Source of the DNA: Prochlorococcus marinus str. MIT 9302
GTDB lineage: Bacteria; Cyanobacteriota; Cyanobacteriia; PCC-6307; Cyanobiaceae
Reading direction: 5' to 3'
DNA length: 64,000 bases
Assembly: GCF_000759975.1 (NCBI RefSeq)
Contig: NZ_JNAM01000010.1
Coordinates: 1 to 64,000 of the forward strand
The notes beneath the pieces are model-generated. The model was given only the letters and a program-made list of their open reading frames with translations, had not been told where the DNA came from and searched no databases. The first letter of the stretch is position 1. The number at the start of each line of letters is the position of its first letter. A program made the translations under genes and the position numbers. This document shows positions 1-11,259 of the stretch, one piece after another.

Positions 1-2555
<2,555 letters not shown>

Positions 2556-2616
2556 AAACTTAATTTATTGTTTTTAATTTATATAATTTTCTATGCAGTT
2601 CTCAAGGTTCATACTA

Positions 2617-2734
2617 TCCTGGTGTTCATGGCGATGTGGAACCACTCCGATCCATCTCGAACTCGGTTGTGAAACGCATCAGCGGCGAAAATATTTAGGG
2701 GGTAGCCCCTTGAGAAAATAGCTCAATGCCAGGT
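2617..2734 (+). rRNA. rrf: 5S ribosomal RNA
   Basis: It begins TCCTGGTGTT and ends AATGCCAGGT, so the two ends pair as the 5S acceptor helix. The internal segment has the conserved CCGATCCATCTCGAACTCGG block of bacterial 5S RNA. It lies about 60 bases after the 23S gene in the same direction, as expected for the end of an rRNA operon. The ends are good to within a few bases. Confidence 0.95.
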
Positions 2735-2745
2735 AAAAATATTTA

Positions 2746-2778
2746 AAAGGGTTTACTCTTCAAGAGTAAGCCCTTTTT
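2746..2778. terminator. hairpin terminator at the end of the rRNA operon
   Basis: A near-perfect inverted repeat (AAAGGGTTTACTCTT / AAGAGTAAGCCCTTT, one G-T mismatch position) is followed by a T-run on the + strand. The other side is A-rich, so it may also stop transcription from the mutM side. It lies just after 5S and abuts the mutM stop codon. Confidence 0.85.
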
Positions 2779-3659
2779 TATTTTTGGCAATTTGGACACC
2801 AATGGGTACTCCTTCCAGCTATTTTTTGCTTTTCAATTAAATTTCCACATTTGCGACATTCTTTGCCAGTTCTCCTATAGACATTTGTTTGTAAACCAAA
2901 ATTTCCATTCTCTCCTTCTAAGTCTCTAAAATCACTAAATGTAGTCCCCCCAGAACCTATACTTTTTTTTAATACATTAACAATTGATTCTTTGAGACTA
3001 ATTAACTCATTCTTCTTTATTGTTTTAGCTTCCCTAAAAGGTGAGATTCCTGCCGAATATAAACTTTCATCAGCATAAATATTACCTATACCTGCAACTA
3101 TTGTTTGATCTAATAAAATAGATTTTATAGACTTTGTTCTTTTGGAAATAACTTTCTTAAGATAATTTGCATTAAAGTCCTTAGAGAATGGTTCTGGTCC
3201 TAATGAACCTAATCCTTTGATTATGTTGTTAGGCGATAACCCTTCTTTTATCCACCACATTTGACCAAAACTTCTAACGTCAATGTACCTAAGCTCATTA
3301 TTTTTTTTATCGAAAACTCTTATTCTTGTATGTTTGCAAGGCTGAGTAGATTTATCAATGAATTTGAAATATCCAGTCATTCTTAGATGAACTACAAGAA
3401 ATCCGTTATTCTTTGATAGTTTCTCTATAGGAAATTGAATATTCTCATTGTCAAATTTTTTTAGTTCAGCTATTAAATATTTTCCTCTTCTATCCCATTT
3501 GTACAAAGTTGAGTTCTGAAGTCCATTAATAAACTCTTCCTTGCTATCAGGAAAAGCTACAGTTGAATCCCTACAGACTTCTACTTTTTTAATAATAAAG
3601 TTATTAAGTTTTTGCTCTAAACCTAGGCGAACAGTCTCTACTTCAGGTAACTCAGGCAA
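2778..3659 (-). CDS. mutM: formamidopyrimidine-DNA glycosylase (Fpg/MutM)
   Basis: This is a base-excision repair enzyme that removes 8-oxoguanine and related oxidised purines and nicks the abasic site. The 293-residue protein begins MPELPEVE, which places the catalytic Pro2 and Glu3 at the N-terminus once Met is removed. It ends in a four-cysteine zinc finger (CRKCG ... CPNCQ). Length is normal for the family. It follows psaE by only 4 bases and is probably co-transcribed with it, linking a photosystem I subunit to repair of oxidative DNA damage. It is convergent with the rRNA operon. Confidence 0.96.
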   Translation of the reverse strand: MPELPEVETVRLGLEQKLNNFIIKKVEVCRDSTVAFPDSKEEFINGLQNSTLYKWDRRGKYLIAELKKFDNENIQFPIEKLSKNNGFLVVHLRMTGYFKFIDKSTQPCKHTRIRVFDKKNNELRYIDVRSFGQMWWIKEGLSPNNIIKGLGSLGPEPFSKDFNANYLKKVISKRTKSIKSILLDQTIVAGIGNIYADESLYSAGISPFREAKTIKKNELISLKESIVNVLKKSIGSGGTTFSDFRDLEGENGNFGLQTNVYRRTGKECRKCGNLIEKQKIAGRSTHWCPNCQK

Positions 3660-3663
3660 TTAT

Positions 3664-3873
3664 TTAAGCTTTTTCTAATTCACTTTCAGCAAAATTATTT
3701 GTATTCATTCCACCTTCAGTACCACTTATGCCATTGTAATTTACTTTGTCAAATCTAACTACACAGTTATATTTGATACCTGATTCATCAACAGAAGCAA
3801 CTTTACCTATTTCATTATACCAATATGATTCTGGTCTTTTTACTCTTACGAGATCTCCTCTTGAAATTGCCAT
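3664..3873 (-). CDS. psaE: photosystem I reaction centre subunit IV (PsaE)
   Basis: The 69-residue protein starts [18 protein letters not shown] and continues with the SH3-like strand pattern of PsaE ([19 protein letters not shown]). PsaE is a stromal-side peripheral subunit of photosystem I that helps ferredoxin docking and cyclic electron flow. It is the first gene of a likely two-gene unit with mutM. The length matches the cyanobacterial family. Confidence 0.97.
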   Translation of the reverse strand: MAISRGDLVRVKRPESYWYNEIGKVASVDESGIKYNCVVRFDKVNYNGISGTEGGMNTNNFAESELEKA

Positions 3874-3953
3874 TACTTTTAATTTAACTTTTTAAACAAT
3901 AACCCATCATTAATAGTCTTAGACAAATTATTCACAGATATTAATTAAAAGTT

Positions 3954-4724
3954 TTAACAAAAATCATTTATTAAGTTATTTTCGAATTCTTCTTTAGCAG
4001 GCTTACTTCCCATCCATTTTCTCCCTGGGACTCTAACATCTAATTCATTTGAATTGCAATTTATTGAAAGGATCAGTTTTTTATTTTCTTGATTTAGTAC
4101 ATTTAAAATTTTTCTACCTTTAATTTTTTCAGAAGATTTACTTTGAATAATTATTGGACCATAAATTTGTTTATCTAATTCAAGTAATTCATTATTTTTC
4201 TTATTTTTAATTAATTGATAATCTTCTGAACTAGTTAGTTTGTTTTTGCTTAAGAATAGCTTTTGCCCAACTTTTATAGAATCTGGATTCTTGAGATTAT
4301 TAATTTCTATTAAATATCCTAAATTCAACTTATATTTGTTTGAGATCTCAGTAAGATTTTCACCTATTTGAACAATATGATAATCATTTATTAAACCTGA
4401 TTTCTTTGTAAAATTTTCATTAGATCTTGATAAAATAAGATTTTGGCCAACAAAGATATAGTTTTCATCTTTTAAATTATTCAATTTAATAATTAAATCT
4501 TTATTTATTGAATAGAGTCTTGAAATACTTGAAATTGTATCTCCAATTTTTACAATATGAATTTTTCTTATTTCAGTTTTATCTTCAGTAATTGATTTTT
4601 TTTTAGAAATATTTTCGATTTTATTATTTCCTGAATCAATCTTTTCCTCAGACTTTATCGATGAGGTATTAAAAAAATTAATAATGATTGCAATTACTAA
4701 AAATACTAATTTCATTAACTTCAA
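3954..4724 (-). CDS. exported protein with two LysM domains
   Basis: The 256-residue protein has an N-terminal hydrophobic signal (about residues 5-22), then two LysM repeats at roughly residues 54-100 (HIVKIGDTISSISRLY) and 115-160 (HIVQIGENLTEISNKY). LysM binds peptidoglycan N-acetylglucosamine, so this is probably a periplasmic, wall-bound protein. The C-terminal part (about 165-256) shows no catalytic domain that I recognise. It is upstream of psaE on the same strand with an 80-base gap. Confidence 0.8.
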   Translation of the reverse strand: MKLMKLVFLVIAIIINFFNTSSIKSEEKIDSGNNKIENISKKKSITEDKTEIRKIHIVKIGDTISSISRLYSINKDLIIKLNNLKDENYIFVGQNLILSRSNENFTKKSGLINDYHIVQIGENLTEISNKYKLNLGYLIEINNLKNPDSIKVGQKLFLSKNKLTSSEDYQLIKNKKNNELLELDKQIYGPIIIQSKSSEKIKGRKILNVLNQENKKLILSINCNSNELDVRVPGRKWMGSKPAKEEFENNLINDFC

Positions 4725-4787
4725 TGTTTATTTAAAGATAAGCTCTTAATTCAAAATCGCTAGGGTTTTGAACATAATTTAAGTAAT

Positions 4788-6179
4788 TTAAATCTTAAAA
4801 ATAAACTTTAAAAATTTCGTTACTCCTTCGTAGGGAGGATACCGAAGATTTAAATCAAATAAAAACCCTTTGAAAGTAATAGATTTTTGATTTGAAAAAT
4901 TTCGAAAACCTTCCTCTCCATGAAATTTACCTATACCACTATGCCCAACACCTCCAAAAGGTAAGTTTGGAATGAGAACTGGTAACATAACATCATTGAT
5001 ACAAATAGTTCCTGAGCTGGTTACTCTTGAAATATAATTATGGATTTTTTTATTGCCTCCAAATAAGTAAATTGCAAGTGGTTTTGATGTTTGATTAATC
5101 TTTTTCAAAGCAGATTCTTTATCATTGATTCCAATTACTGGAAGTAATGAACTGAATAATTCTTTTTGCAAAATATCTTTTTCTTCTAGTTTTGAACTAA
5201 TAATTGTAGGAGATATTTTTAACTTTTTCTTACTAAAAGTTCCCCCAAATAAAATTCTTTTTTCTTTCTTATATCTTTTAAGAATTTCTAAAGTAGATGA
5301 AAACTGCTTTTTTTCTAATTTAGATAAGTTTTTGGAAAGAATTGGATCTTCTCCGTAAAAATTTACTATGCATTGCTTTAATTTTTCTATGAAATTATTT
5401 TCAATTTCTTTATCTACAAAGATATGATTTGGAGCTATGCAGGATTGACCAGAATTAAAAAATTTGCCCCAAACAATTCTTTTCGCAGCAACTTCTAAAT
5501 TTGCATTCTTGAAAATAATTACAGGATTTGTTCCGCTCAATTCAAGAGTTAATGGAGTTAAGTTCTTTGAAGCCAATTTCATAATAGATTTACCTGTTTC
5601 GGTACTTCCTGTGAAAAATATATGGTCAAAATTTTGTTCAATTAATTTTATGGATTGTTTATAATCACCCTCTACTGTGAGGAGGACATCTTTTTGGAAA
5701 TATTTGGATGTAAGCTTTTTAATAAGTTTTGAGGTCGAAGGACATTTCTCTGACGGTTTTATAACTGCAGTATTTCCTGCTGAGAAAATATTTACCAATG
5801 GCTTTAAAACGTACAGCAATGGATAATTATATGGACCAAGAATCAAGACACACCCAAGAGGTTCATAAATAATTTTCGAGGATGATGGAAATAGATAAAA
5901 AGGTGTATCAATCTTTTTGGGACGCATCCAAGAATTAAGTCTTTTTTTAATCAGTGAAATTTCTTCTTTGACTAAAAGTATTTCAGAAAAGCCTTCAATT
6001 TCAGATTTTCCTAGATCAACAAAAAGGGATTTTATTATCTCTTTTTTGTTTTCTTCCAAAAGTTTAGAAACTATGTTGATCTGTTTGATCCTCCATTTGA
6101 TATCTTCCGTTTTACCTTTAAGAACTGTACTTTTTAAGTTATAGATATTTTCTAAATGAAATTTATCAGAAATTTTCAT
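4788..6179 (-). CDS. NAD(P)-dependent aldehyde dehydrogenase
   Basis: The 463-residue protein has the compact class-3-like ALDH architecture. Visible are the cofactor-site IKPSE (Lys141), GSTETGK, the general base in TLELSG (Glu213) and the catalytic cysteine in FNSGQSC (Cys247). It oxidises an aldehyde to the acid; the natural substrate cannot be told from sequence. In cyanobacteria this class is linked to fatty or aromatic aldehydes. The C-terminal hydrophobic tail is also typical of class 3. Confidence 0.9.
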   Translation of the reverse strand: MKISDKFHLENIYNLKSTVLKGKTEDIKWRIKQINIVSKLLEENKKEIIKSLFVDLGKSEIEGFSEILLVKEEISLIKKRLNSWMRPKKIDTPFYLFPSSSKIIYEPLGCVLILGPYNYPLLYVLKPLVNIFSAGNTAVIKPSEKCPSTSKLIKKLTSKYFQKDVLLTVEGDYKQSIKLIEQNFDHIFFTGSTETGKSIMKLASKNLTPLTLELSGTNPVIIFKNANLEVAAKRIVWGKFFNSGQSCIAPNHIFVDKEIENNFIEKLKQCIVNFYGEDPILSKNLSKLEKKQFSSTLEILKRYKKEKRILFGGTFSKKKLKISPTIISSKLEEKDILQKELFSSLLPVIGINDKESALKKINQTSKPLAIYLFGGNKKIHNYISRVTSSGTICINDVMLPVLIPNLPFGGVGHSGIGKFHGEEGFRNFSNQKSITFKGFLFDLNLRYPPYEGVTKFLKFIFKI

Positions 6180-6337
6180 TTTTTGTTTCTATGAATAGTA
6201 TTAAATATATCAGAGGATAAATTGTAAATAACTAAAGTTTTTAGCCACTTAAGTTAAAGTGAGTAATTTTTAAGCAAGAATCAAATTAATTAATATTGCC
6301 TTTGAATATTCTAATTTTTCCTAGTTAATATATTTCT

Positions 6338-7228
6338 ATGAAAGAAAATTTTTCAATTAGATTGATATCTAAAAATGAAATAAAAGAAATTACAAATTGG
6401 GCAAGGTTAGAAGGCTTTTCTCCTGGAATTGATGATGTATTAATTTATAGAAATACAGATAAACAAGGAGTATGGGTTGGCTGCCTCGATAATAAGCCTA
6501 TAGGTTCCATAGCGTGCATTAAATATAATTCAGCTTATGGTTTTATAGGTTTATTTATAGTAAAAAAAGAATTCCGAAATAATGGATTTGGAGTGAGATT
6601 ATGGAAACATGCACTCGATTATTTAAAAAATGTTGATTGTATTGGTCTAGAGGCTGCTCCAAATAGATTGAATGATTACCAAAACTGGGGTTTTAGAAAA
6701 TCTTCAATTACAAATCGATGGAAATTAAATGGTTTTCAAGATTTACCATTGAGCAATTTCTATAAAGATAAATTTCATTCTTTTAAAGTTGTTCCAGGTA
6801 ATAAAATTTCTTCTGCAGCAGTCTTAACTTACGACGGTCAGAGAGAACCTAGCCCCAGGCCTCATTTTCTAAATGACTGGTTGGAAAATTCTCATGGCAA
6901 TGTTAGTGCAATTGTCGATAATAATGGGATGTGCCATGGATTTGGCAGGATAAGACCTTGTGTCTTAGAGGATAATAAGCAAGGCTGGAGAATCGGACCG
7001 CTTTTAGCTGATACCCCACCACTCGCTGAACTACTAATTAGGGAGTTAGTTGGTGATTTAGATTCCCAAATCTTGTTGGATTGCTCTAATCTTAATCCTT
7101 ATGCAAATTATCTTTTATCAAGTTTAGGATTTGAGGAAATATCAAAAACTTATAGAATGTATAAAGGTATTCAACCCACCTGCCCAATAAATCAAGTATA
7201 CGGACTTGCCTGCTTGGAACTGGGATGA
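6338..7228 (+). CDS. GNAT-family N-acetyltransferase
   Basis: The 296-residue protein has an N-terminal GNAT fold with an acetyl-CoA loop around residues 75-90 (FRNNGFGVRLW). The second half (about 150-296) looks like the extra acetyltransferase-like domain seen in two-domain GNATs of the YitH type (RIGPLLAD, YRMYKG). The substrate is unknown. It is divergent from the aldehyde dehydrogenase, with a roughly 160-base shared A/T-rich promoter region. Confidence 0.8.
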   Translation: MKENFSIRLISKNEIKEITNWARLEGFSPGIDDVLIYRNTDKQGVWVGCLDNKPIGSIACIKYNSAYGFIGLFIVKKEFRNNGFGVRLWKHALDYLKNVDCIGLEAAPNRLNDYQNWGFRKSSITNRWKLNGFQDLPLSNFYKDKFHSFKVVPGNKISSAAVLTYDGQREPSPRPHFLNDWLENSHGNVSAIVDNNGMCHGFGRIRPCVLEDNKQGWRIGPLLADTPPLAELLIRELVGDLDSQILLDCSNLNPYANYLLSSLGFEEISKTYRMYKGIQPTCPINQVYGLACLELG

Positions 7229-7301
7229 TTCCCTCTAAAAATTTCCTTTTTGCATTTCGGTTTTTTAATACTTAAAGAAGTTTATTTGGTTATCCATAAG
7301 C

Positions 7302-7574
7302 TTAACTTTCAGAAGTTTTCAAAATATTTTCTACAATATCGGCATTAATTATAGTGATTTCTCCATTATCAATATTGGCTACTTGAAATAATGTCCATGA
7401 ATTTGGATTTCTAGCTCCTCCAATACAGTCAATAACTTGACCGACCCAATAATTTATATTCTTTTCTGTAGTATCCTCGCAATTTTCTTCATTTTTAATT
7501 GCCACATAATCACCAGGCTTAACGAAAAGAAATTCAGGAGTTGCCGAGCTCAAAATAAACAAGTAATAGTACAT
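7302..7574 (-). CDS. DUF3104-like small protein
   Basis: The 90-residue protein carries the pattern of a small picocyanobacterial family (VKPGDYVAIKNE, YWVGQVIDCIGGAR, TLFQVANID), which I match to DUF3104. The function is unknown. The fold is likely a compact beta domain. The true start may lie inside the listed N-terminus, because the first 15 residues are hydrophobic and atypical. It is convergent with the acetyltransferase gene. Confidence 0.7.
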   Translation of the reverse strand: MYYYLFILSSATPEFLFVKPGDYVAIKNEENCEDTTEKNINYWVGQVIDCIGGARNPNSWTLFQVANIDNGEITIINADIVENILKTSES

Positions 7575-7650
7575 ATTTACTATAGTAGATTATTATTTTT
7601 GTTGCTGGAATTTGAATTAATTTGCAAACTAGAGGTAATTTAAAAATAAA

Positions 7651-7743
7651 ATGGAATCTACTGAAATTGCTATCTTTTCAACATTATTGGGGTTAATTTT
7701 AGCTTTAACTGACGCTTACATAGAAAGAAATATTCCTGGATAA
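7651..7743 (+). CDS. 30-residue single-span membrane protein
   Basis: ATG at 7651 opens a short frame, MESTEIAIFSTLLGLILALT followed by DAYIERNIPG and a TAA stop. It has an acidic N-terminus, one hydrophobic helix and a charged tail. That is the shape of small photosystem or cytochrome subunits, but it does not match PsbM, PsbT, PetM, PetN or PsaM as I know them. Unknown function; coding status rests on composition only. Confidence 0.5.
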   Translation: MESTEIAIFSTLLGLILALTDAYIERNIPG

Positions 7744-7760
7744 GATTTGAAATTTATTTT

Positions 7761-7895
7761 TTAAATTAAGTAAGATTTAAGCTGATCTAATATATCTGCA
7801 TGGTTAGAAACTAATTTTGTAAAAATTAAATATAATAATCCTCCCATTGCAAGTCTTCCATTGATTTTTTCTAAATGCTTTAACTTTCTAAACAA
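7761..7895 (-). CDS. hli: short high-light-inducible-like protein (TTG start)
   Basis: Translation from TTG at 7895 gives 44 residues beginning MFRKLKHLEKINGRLAMGGL and ending at a TAA. The EKINGRLAMGG segment is the chlorophyll-binding ExxNGRxAM signature of Hli proteins (single-helix relatives of light-harvesting antenna proteins) and is followed by a hydrophobic helix. There is an in-frame stop three codons upstream of the TTG, so no longer ATG version exists. The C-terminus lacks the usual TTGQIIPG ending. Role inferred: chlorophyll binding or photoprotection. Confidence 0.6.
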   Translation of the reverse strand: MFRKLKHLEKINGRLAMGGLLYLIFTKLVSNHADILDQLKSYLI

Positions 7896-8017
7896 ATTTC
7901 TTTAGCGGGTAAATAAAATTTAAAGGCTGTAGAAATTAAAAAAGTATTAATTACTTCAGAATTAAAAAAAAATTACAAATTTATTTAAAAATAATATTTA
8001 AAATAAAAGAATTTAAT

Positions 8018-8155
8018 TTAGAGCCAAGCTTCTTTCATCTCAAGATAAAGCCTCTCGCTCTCAGCAGAATTGATTTTGCTGTCAGAATAAGATTGCTGCT
8101 GCTGCTGTTGCTGCTGCTGAGTTGAATTAGTATTAGAATTTTGGATTTCACTCAT
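8018..8155 (-). CDS. 45-residue polyglutamine protein
   Basis: ATG at 8155 opens a frame with an Asn/Ser/Thr-rich N-terminus (MSEIQNSNTNST), nine consecutive glutamines written with mixed CAG/CAA codons, and a charged helical tail (ESERLYLEMKEAWL). It ends in TAA. No membrane segment or known domain. Codon mixing in the run argues for selection on the protein rather than simple triplet slippage alone. Function unknown. Confidence 0.55.
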   Translation of the reverse strand: MSEIQNSNTNSTQQQQQQQQQSYSDSKINSAESERLYLEMKEAWL

Positions 8156-8244
8156 TAGATTTAGATGACTAAAATTATTTGTGTTTATTCTCTCATATTC
8201 AGAGCTTTTTTTGTCAATTTAAATTCTTAAATTATATTTAAATT

Positions 8245-8442
8245 TTGCTCATCTTTAATTTCCCTTTTTTTATTGAAAGTTATTTTGCCACTGTAGTTTT
8301 GGTGTATAGGAATTTAACTTCCCAATATACAATTCCTAGGAAGATAGCACTTGCAATAATAATTTCAGAAATAGCTAGCATTTTATTTATCAATACTAAT
8401 AGAATTTTGGTATCAATTTACACAGAATGCAATAGGTACTAA
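8245..8442 (+). CDS. possible small membrane protein
   Basis: A 65-codon frame with two hydrophobic stretches and a short basic middle (VYRNLTSQYTIPRKIALAI). It occupies an otherwise empty gap. Composition in such A/T-rich DNA readily produces hydrophobic frames by chance, so coding status is doubtful. No family recognised. Confidence 0.25.
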   Translation: MLIFNFPFFIESYFATVVLVYRNLTSQYTIPRKIALAIIISEIASILFINTNRILVSIYTECNRY

Positions 8443-8528
8443 TTACATTTAAGATTTTAAAAAATCTTACTTAATAAAATAAAGCCTCAAAATAATATAA
8501 AATTTTAAGTTAGATACTAATTTTATTC

Positions 8529-8963
8529 GTGGGGAATTTCATAAATACATCAATCCTTATACCTTTAATACCTCTTGTTACAGCTTTATTTATTTTTGTT
8601 TTATTAGTAAGTTTTAACAGAACACTTAATAGGTTAACAAAACCAGTCACTGCATTTGTTTCATTATCTTTATTAATTTCTGCTTTTATAAGCGCTTTTG
8701 ACTATTTCAAGAAAATAGAAGAAGATTTAGTTTTGTCGAAATTTATTAAATATTTTGAAGGAACAAATTTAGTAATGCACCTTAATTTAGTTAATGAAAA
8801 AATTATAATTTTTTTCTCATTAATAATGACCTTGGTAATTGGATTATCTTTTTATAAATTACCGAGGAACAAAGGATATGTTTTATTGATGATTGGCCTT
8901 GGAATCTTCTCTTCTGCGATAATGATATCAATATTGCTAATAGATTTTTCAGCACTAATCTAA
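8529..8963 (+). CDS. free-standing NdhF N-terminal-like membrane protein
   Basis: The 144-residue protein starts at GTG and resembles only the first part of NdhF, the membrane subunit of the NDH-1 complex (IPLIPLVTALFIFVLLVSFN, then RTLNRLTKPVTAF). It has about four transmembrane segments. Full NdhF is over 600 residues; the proton-channel core is missing and the gene ends cleanly in TAA. It overlaps tail-to-tail by 4 bases with the PTOX gene. It is either a remnant or a dedicated small quinone-site protein; I cannot decide which. Membrane location is inferred. Confidence 0.7.
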   Translation: MGNFINTSILIPLIPLVTALFIFVLLVSFNRTLNRLTKPVTAFVSLSLLISAFISAFDYFKKIEEDLVLSKFIKYFEGTNLVMHLNLVNEKIIIFFSLIMTLVIGLSFYKLPRNKGYVLLMIGLGIFSSAIMISILLIDFSALI

Positions 8964-9478
8964 ACAGAAGTTAGCATTGACAAAGCTTCATTAAGTTCTC
9001 GAACATGATTTAATTCATCTTGAGCTATTTCTTTAATTTTTTGATCATTTGGATTATCTTTTAAATATTTGGAGTAAGTTTTAAATGCATGTTCTTCTAT
9101 TTTTATGTTGACATCATAAGCATTGGCTGGAGAGAAAAAATAATAAAAAACCATGATCCAGTAATAAACAAGCACAAGGTGTCTAGCAAAAAATCTATCA
9201 ATCCAAAACCTATCTCCTCCTCTTTTCTCCATTTCCTTAAGATGCTCAGTTTCGTTAATAGCCTGATAAAAATGTTCTTTCATTAAAAACATTGTTTTAT
9301 CATTTTTAATTCCGAGGGATTCTTTAAAATGAAGAACTGACAGAAATGCAAAATAAGGAGATCTAGCTATTACTTCTAAAACCCAGAATCTTTGTAAATT
9401 TCTATTAGTGTAAATAAAGTCTAAGAAGTTGACAGTATTATTTAAAATGAAAGAATTTAGCCTCTTCATGAATTTCAC
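8960..9478 (-). CDS. ptox: plastoquinol terminal oxidase (PTOX/alternative oxidase family)
   Basis: The 172-residue diiron oxidase reduces O2 to water with plastoquinol, acting as an electron valve on the thylakoid membrane. The metal-ligand motifs are present: LEVIARSPY (Glu35), NETEH (Glu76, His79), EEHAF (Glu129) and DELNH (Glu155, His158). PTOX is known from high-light Prochlorococcus, where it bleeds electrons in iron-poor, bright water. It is shorter than plant AOX because it lacks an N-terminal extension. It is convergent with the NdhF-like gene. Confidence 0.92.
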   Translation of the reverse strand: MKFMKRLNSFILNNTVNFLDFIYTNRNLQRFWVLEVIARSPYFAFLSVLHFKESLGIKNDKTMFLMKEHFYQAINETEHLKEMEKRGGDRFWIDRFFARHLVLVYYWIMVFYYFFSPANAYDVNIKIEEHAFKTYSKYLKDNPNDQKIKEIAQDELNHVRELNEALSMLTSV

Positions 9479-9626
9479 TTTTCTTTAAGTATAATTACTT
9501 ATATCGATTTAGAGGTATATATTTTTTAAGTAATTAACCAAAAATTAATATTTCTAATCTAAGAATTATTATCTACCATTGAAAAAATTTATTTTCATGC
9601 ATTAATTGGGTAGATAAAAACTTTAT

Positions 9627-9767
9627 ATGACAACAACTGAAAAAATTGCGAACGCAAAAAAAAGGATTGATGAATTAGAAAGACTTATAAAATTTTGGAA
9701 TAATTCAGAACAGGATGAAACAAAAATAGCAAATTTTCCAATCAAAATTGAAAATAAAGTTGCTTAA
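9627..9767 (+). CDS. 46-residue charged helical protein
   Basis: ATG at 9627 opens MTTTEKIANAKKRIDELERL, continuing to an IKIENKVA end and TAA. The first half is a strongly amphipathic helix, possibly a short coiled coil. Soluble; no family recognised. It fills a gap between PTOX and the next small membrane gene. Confidence 0.5.
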   Translation: MTTTEKIANAKKRIDELERLIKFWNNSEQDETKIANFPIKIENKVA

Positions 9768-9917
9768 GATAATGATGGTTTAGGTTGATTACCTTTTATG
9801 AATTTTGAGTGATTTAGTATCTTAAAGTATACATATATTATTTTCTATATAAAAATAGAGCAATTAAACCTATTCTCAAAAATAGTAAGGAGGAAATAAT
9901 CTAAAAGAAAAATCTAT

Positions 9918-10031
9918 ATGCAAAGCGTTTCAAAAAATTATTTAGTTCCCATTAAATTTTTGCCCTGGATTTTTTGGGTGATTATATCTTTAGCGAGTAT
10001 ATATTTGTTTAAAACAGCCTGGGTAAGTTGA
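9918..10031 (+). CDS. 37-residue single-span membrane protein
   Basis: ATG at 9918 opens MQSVSKNYLVPIKFLPWIFW and ends KTAWVS-stop. It has one hydrophobic helix preceded by a short polar head. It shares the pattern SK..Y.VP.K..P.IF with the small gene at 13151-13261, which supports both being real and related. Function unknown. Confidence 0.5.
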   Translation: MQSVSKNYLVPIKFLPWIFWVIISLASIYLFKTAWVS

Positions 10032-10044
10032 CTATATAGGGATC

Positions 10045-10353
10045 TTAACTTCTTCTTAACCAATCAGGTGCTCCGCCAAACCAGTCAGATATATCATCTT
10101 CATTTGGGTTGAAATGATTTTCTTTGTAGAGCCCATCTATCCCAAATGATTGTAAAAGGGAATCAATTCCACTATCGCTTTTTACAACATTCCTCCTAAA
10201 GCTGTTAGCTTTCTTTAGCCAAAGAGCAATTGTAGAATTGTGCTTAGCAAATTTCTCGACATATATTCTTTCTTCTAATGAAATTGATTTGTCATTTGCA
10301 ATTCTTTTAATTATTCCCTGAATTTTTATTCTTTTTTGATTACTCAGAAGCAT
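10045..10353 (-). CDS. conserved hypothetical protein with acidic-aromatic tail
   Basis: The 102-residue soluble protein has a basic helical N-terminal half (LSNQKRIKIQGIIKRIAND) and an unusual tail, NEDDISDWFGGAPDWLRRS, that looks like a conserved family signature. No enzymatic motif. I do not recognise the family. It lies between two small unknown genes with its own start. Confidence 0.65.
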   Translation of the reverse strand: MLLSNQKRIKIQGIIKRIANDKSISLEERIYVEKFAKHNSTIALWLKKANSFRRNVVKSDSGIDSLLQSFGIDGLYKENHFNPNEDDISDWFGGAPDWLRRS

Positions 10354-10659
10354 TTTAAAATCAAATTCTTATTACTTTTATAGGAACGATGATTAAAAAT
10401 ATCTTGTCAATGTGAATTCCAACAAATTATTTATTTTAAAGGGTTTTCAGCAAGAAAAGTCTTAAGACACTAAAAAAAGGTATTAATAAGTAATGCATGA
10501 TACGTTGATTCATATATGAAACTTATATATTTTATGATTTAGATAAGAAAAGAAAATTTAATTAACTCCCAAAGACGTTTGAGTGGGTAATTAAAGCGCG
10601 GAAGTTATTGCATTATAGTAAATGTGTACTATTATTGGTACAAACGTATTATAGGGTTT

Positions 10660-10866
10660 ATGAAAGTGATCTCATCTTCTCCTTATGCCACTTTTAATTC
10701 AAAAGAGTGGAATTATCTAGTAAGTAAAAATGAAAAGTTTGAAAATACTCCAATTAAGATTCAAAAGAAATTTCATAGAACTTTTACCTTAAAAAAGATT
10801 GAAAAAGATAAACTTTTGCAAGAGAAGAATGAATTGCATCAACAAATGCAAATTGTATTCGCGTAG
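10660..10866 (+). CDS. basic hypothetical protein
   Basis: From the ATG at 10660 the protein has 68 residues (MKVISSSPYATFNSKEW, then a Lys-rich helix ending MQIVFA). A longer version from GTG at 10624 would add a hydrophobic-aromatic leader that seems less likely. The C-terminal half is a charged helix, suggesting an RNA- or protein-binding role, but there is no recognised domain. Confidence 0.5.
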   Translation: MKVISSSPYATFNSKEWNYLVSKNEKFENTPIKIQKKFHRTFTLKKIEKDKLLQEKNELHQQMQIVFA

Positions 10867-10956
10867 AAAAATTTCAACTAACAATCTTTTTATTGAATAT
10901 TATTTTAAGAGATCCAATTGTTTGTTAGATTAGTATAAAGACAAGAAGGTTTTAAT

Positions 10957-11247
10957 TTGGCTGTAGATCGAGAGCTTTTAAAAGAAGTTACCCAAGAACT
11001 TTGGAATACTGTAAAAAAATTAAGACCAGAAATTGATAGGCAAACCCGACTTCAATTAGTTTTGAAGGCCTTATTGACTATTGGAGATTTGCCAGATCAA
11101 ATGCAGGCCGCAATGGTAGTAGGTGTTTGTGCAGAAATGGACAAGAGTGATATTGATAATGTTGAAACTAATTCTCAAACAAAAGATTCAAGCGGAGTTG
11201 ACACTTCTACAGGAAGAAAAGTAGTTAGAAGAAGTTCAGCTAAATAA
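10957..11247 (+). CDS. conserved hypothetical cyanobacterial protein
   Basis: The 96-residue protein starts at TTG. The first 65 residues form a helical domain (LLKEVTQELWNTVKKLRPEI, IGDLPDQMQAAMVVGVCAEM) and the rest is a low-complexity Ser/Thr/Lys tail ending VVRRSSAK. The helical part has the look of a conserved family, but I cannot attach a function. It is convergent with 11260-11517. Confidence 0.65.
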   Translation: MAVDRELLKEVTQELWNTVKKLRPEIDRQTRLQLVLKALLTIGDLPDQMQAAMVVGVCAEMDKSDIDNVETNSQTKDSSGVDTSTGRKVVRRSSAK

Positions 11248-11259
11248 ACTTTAAAACGA

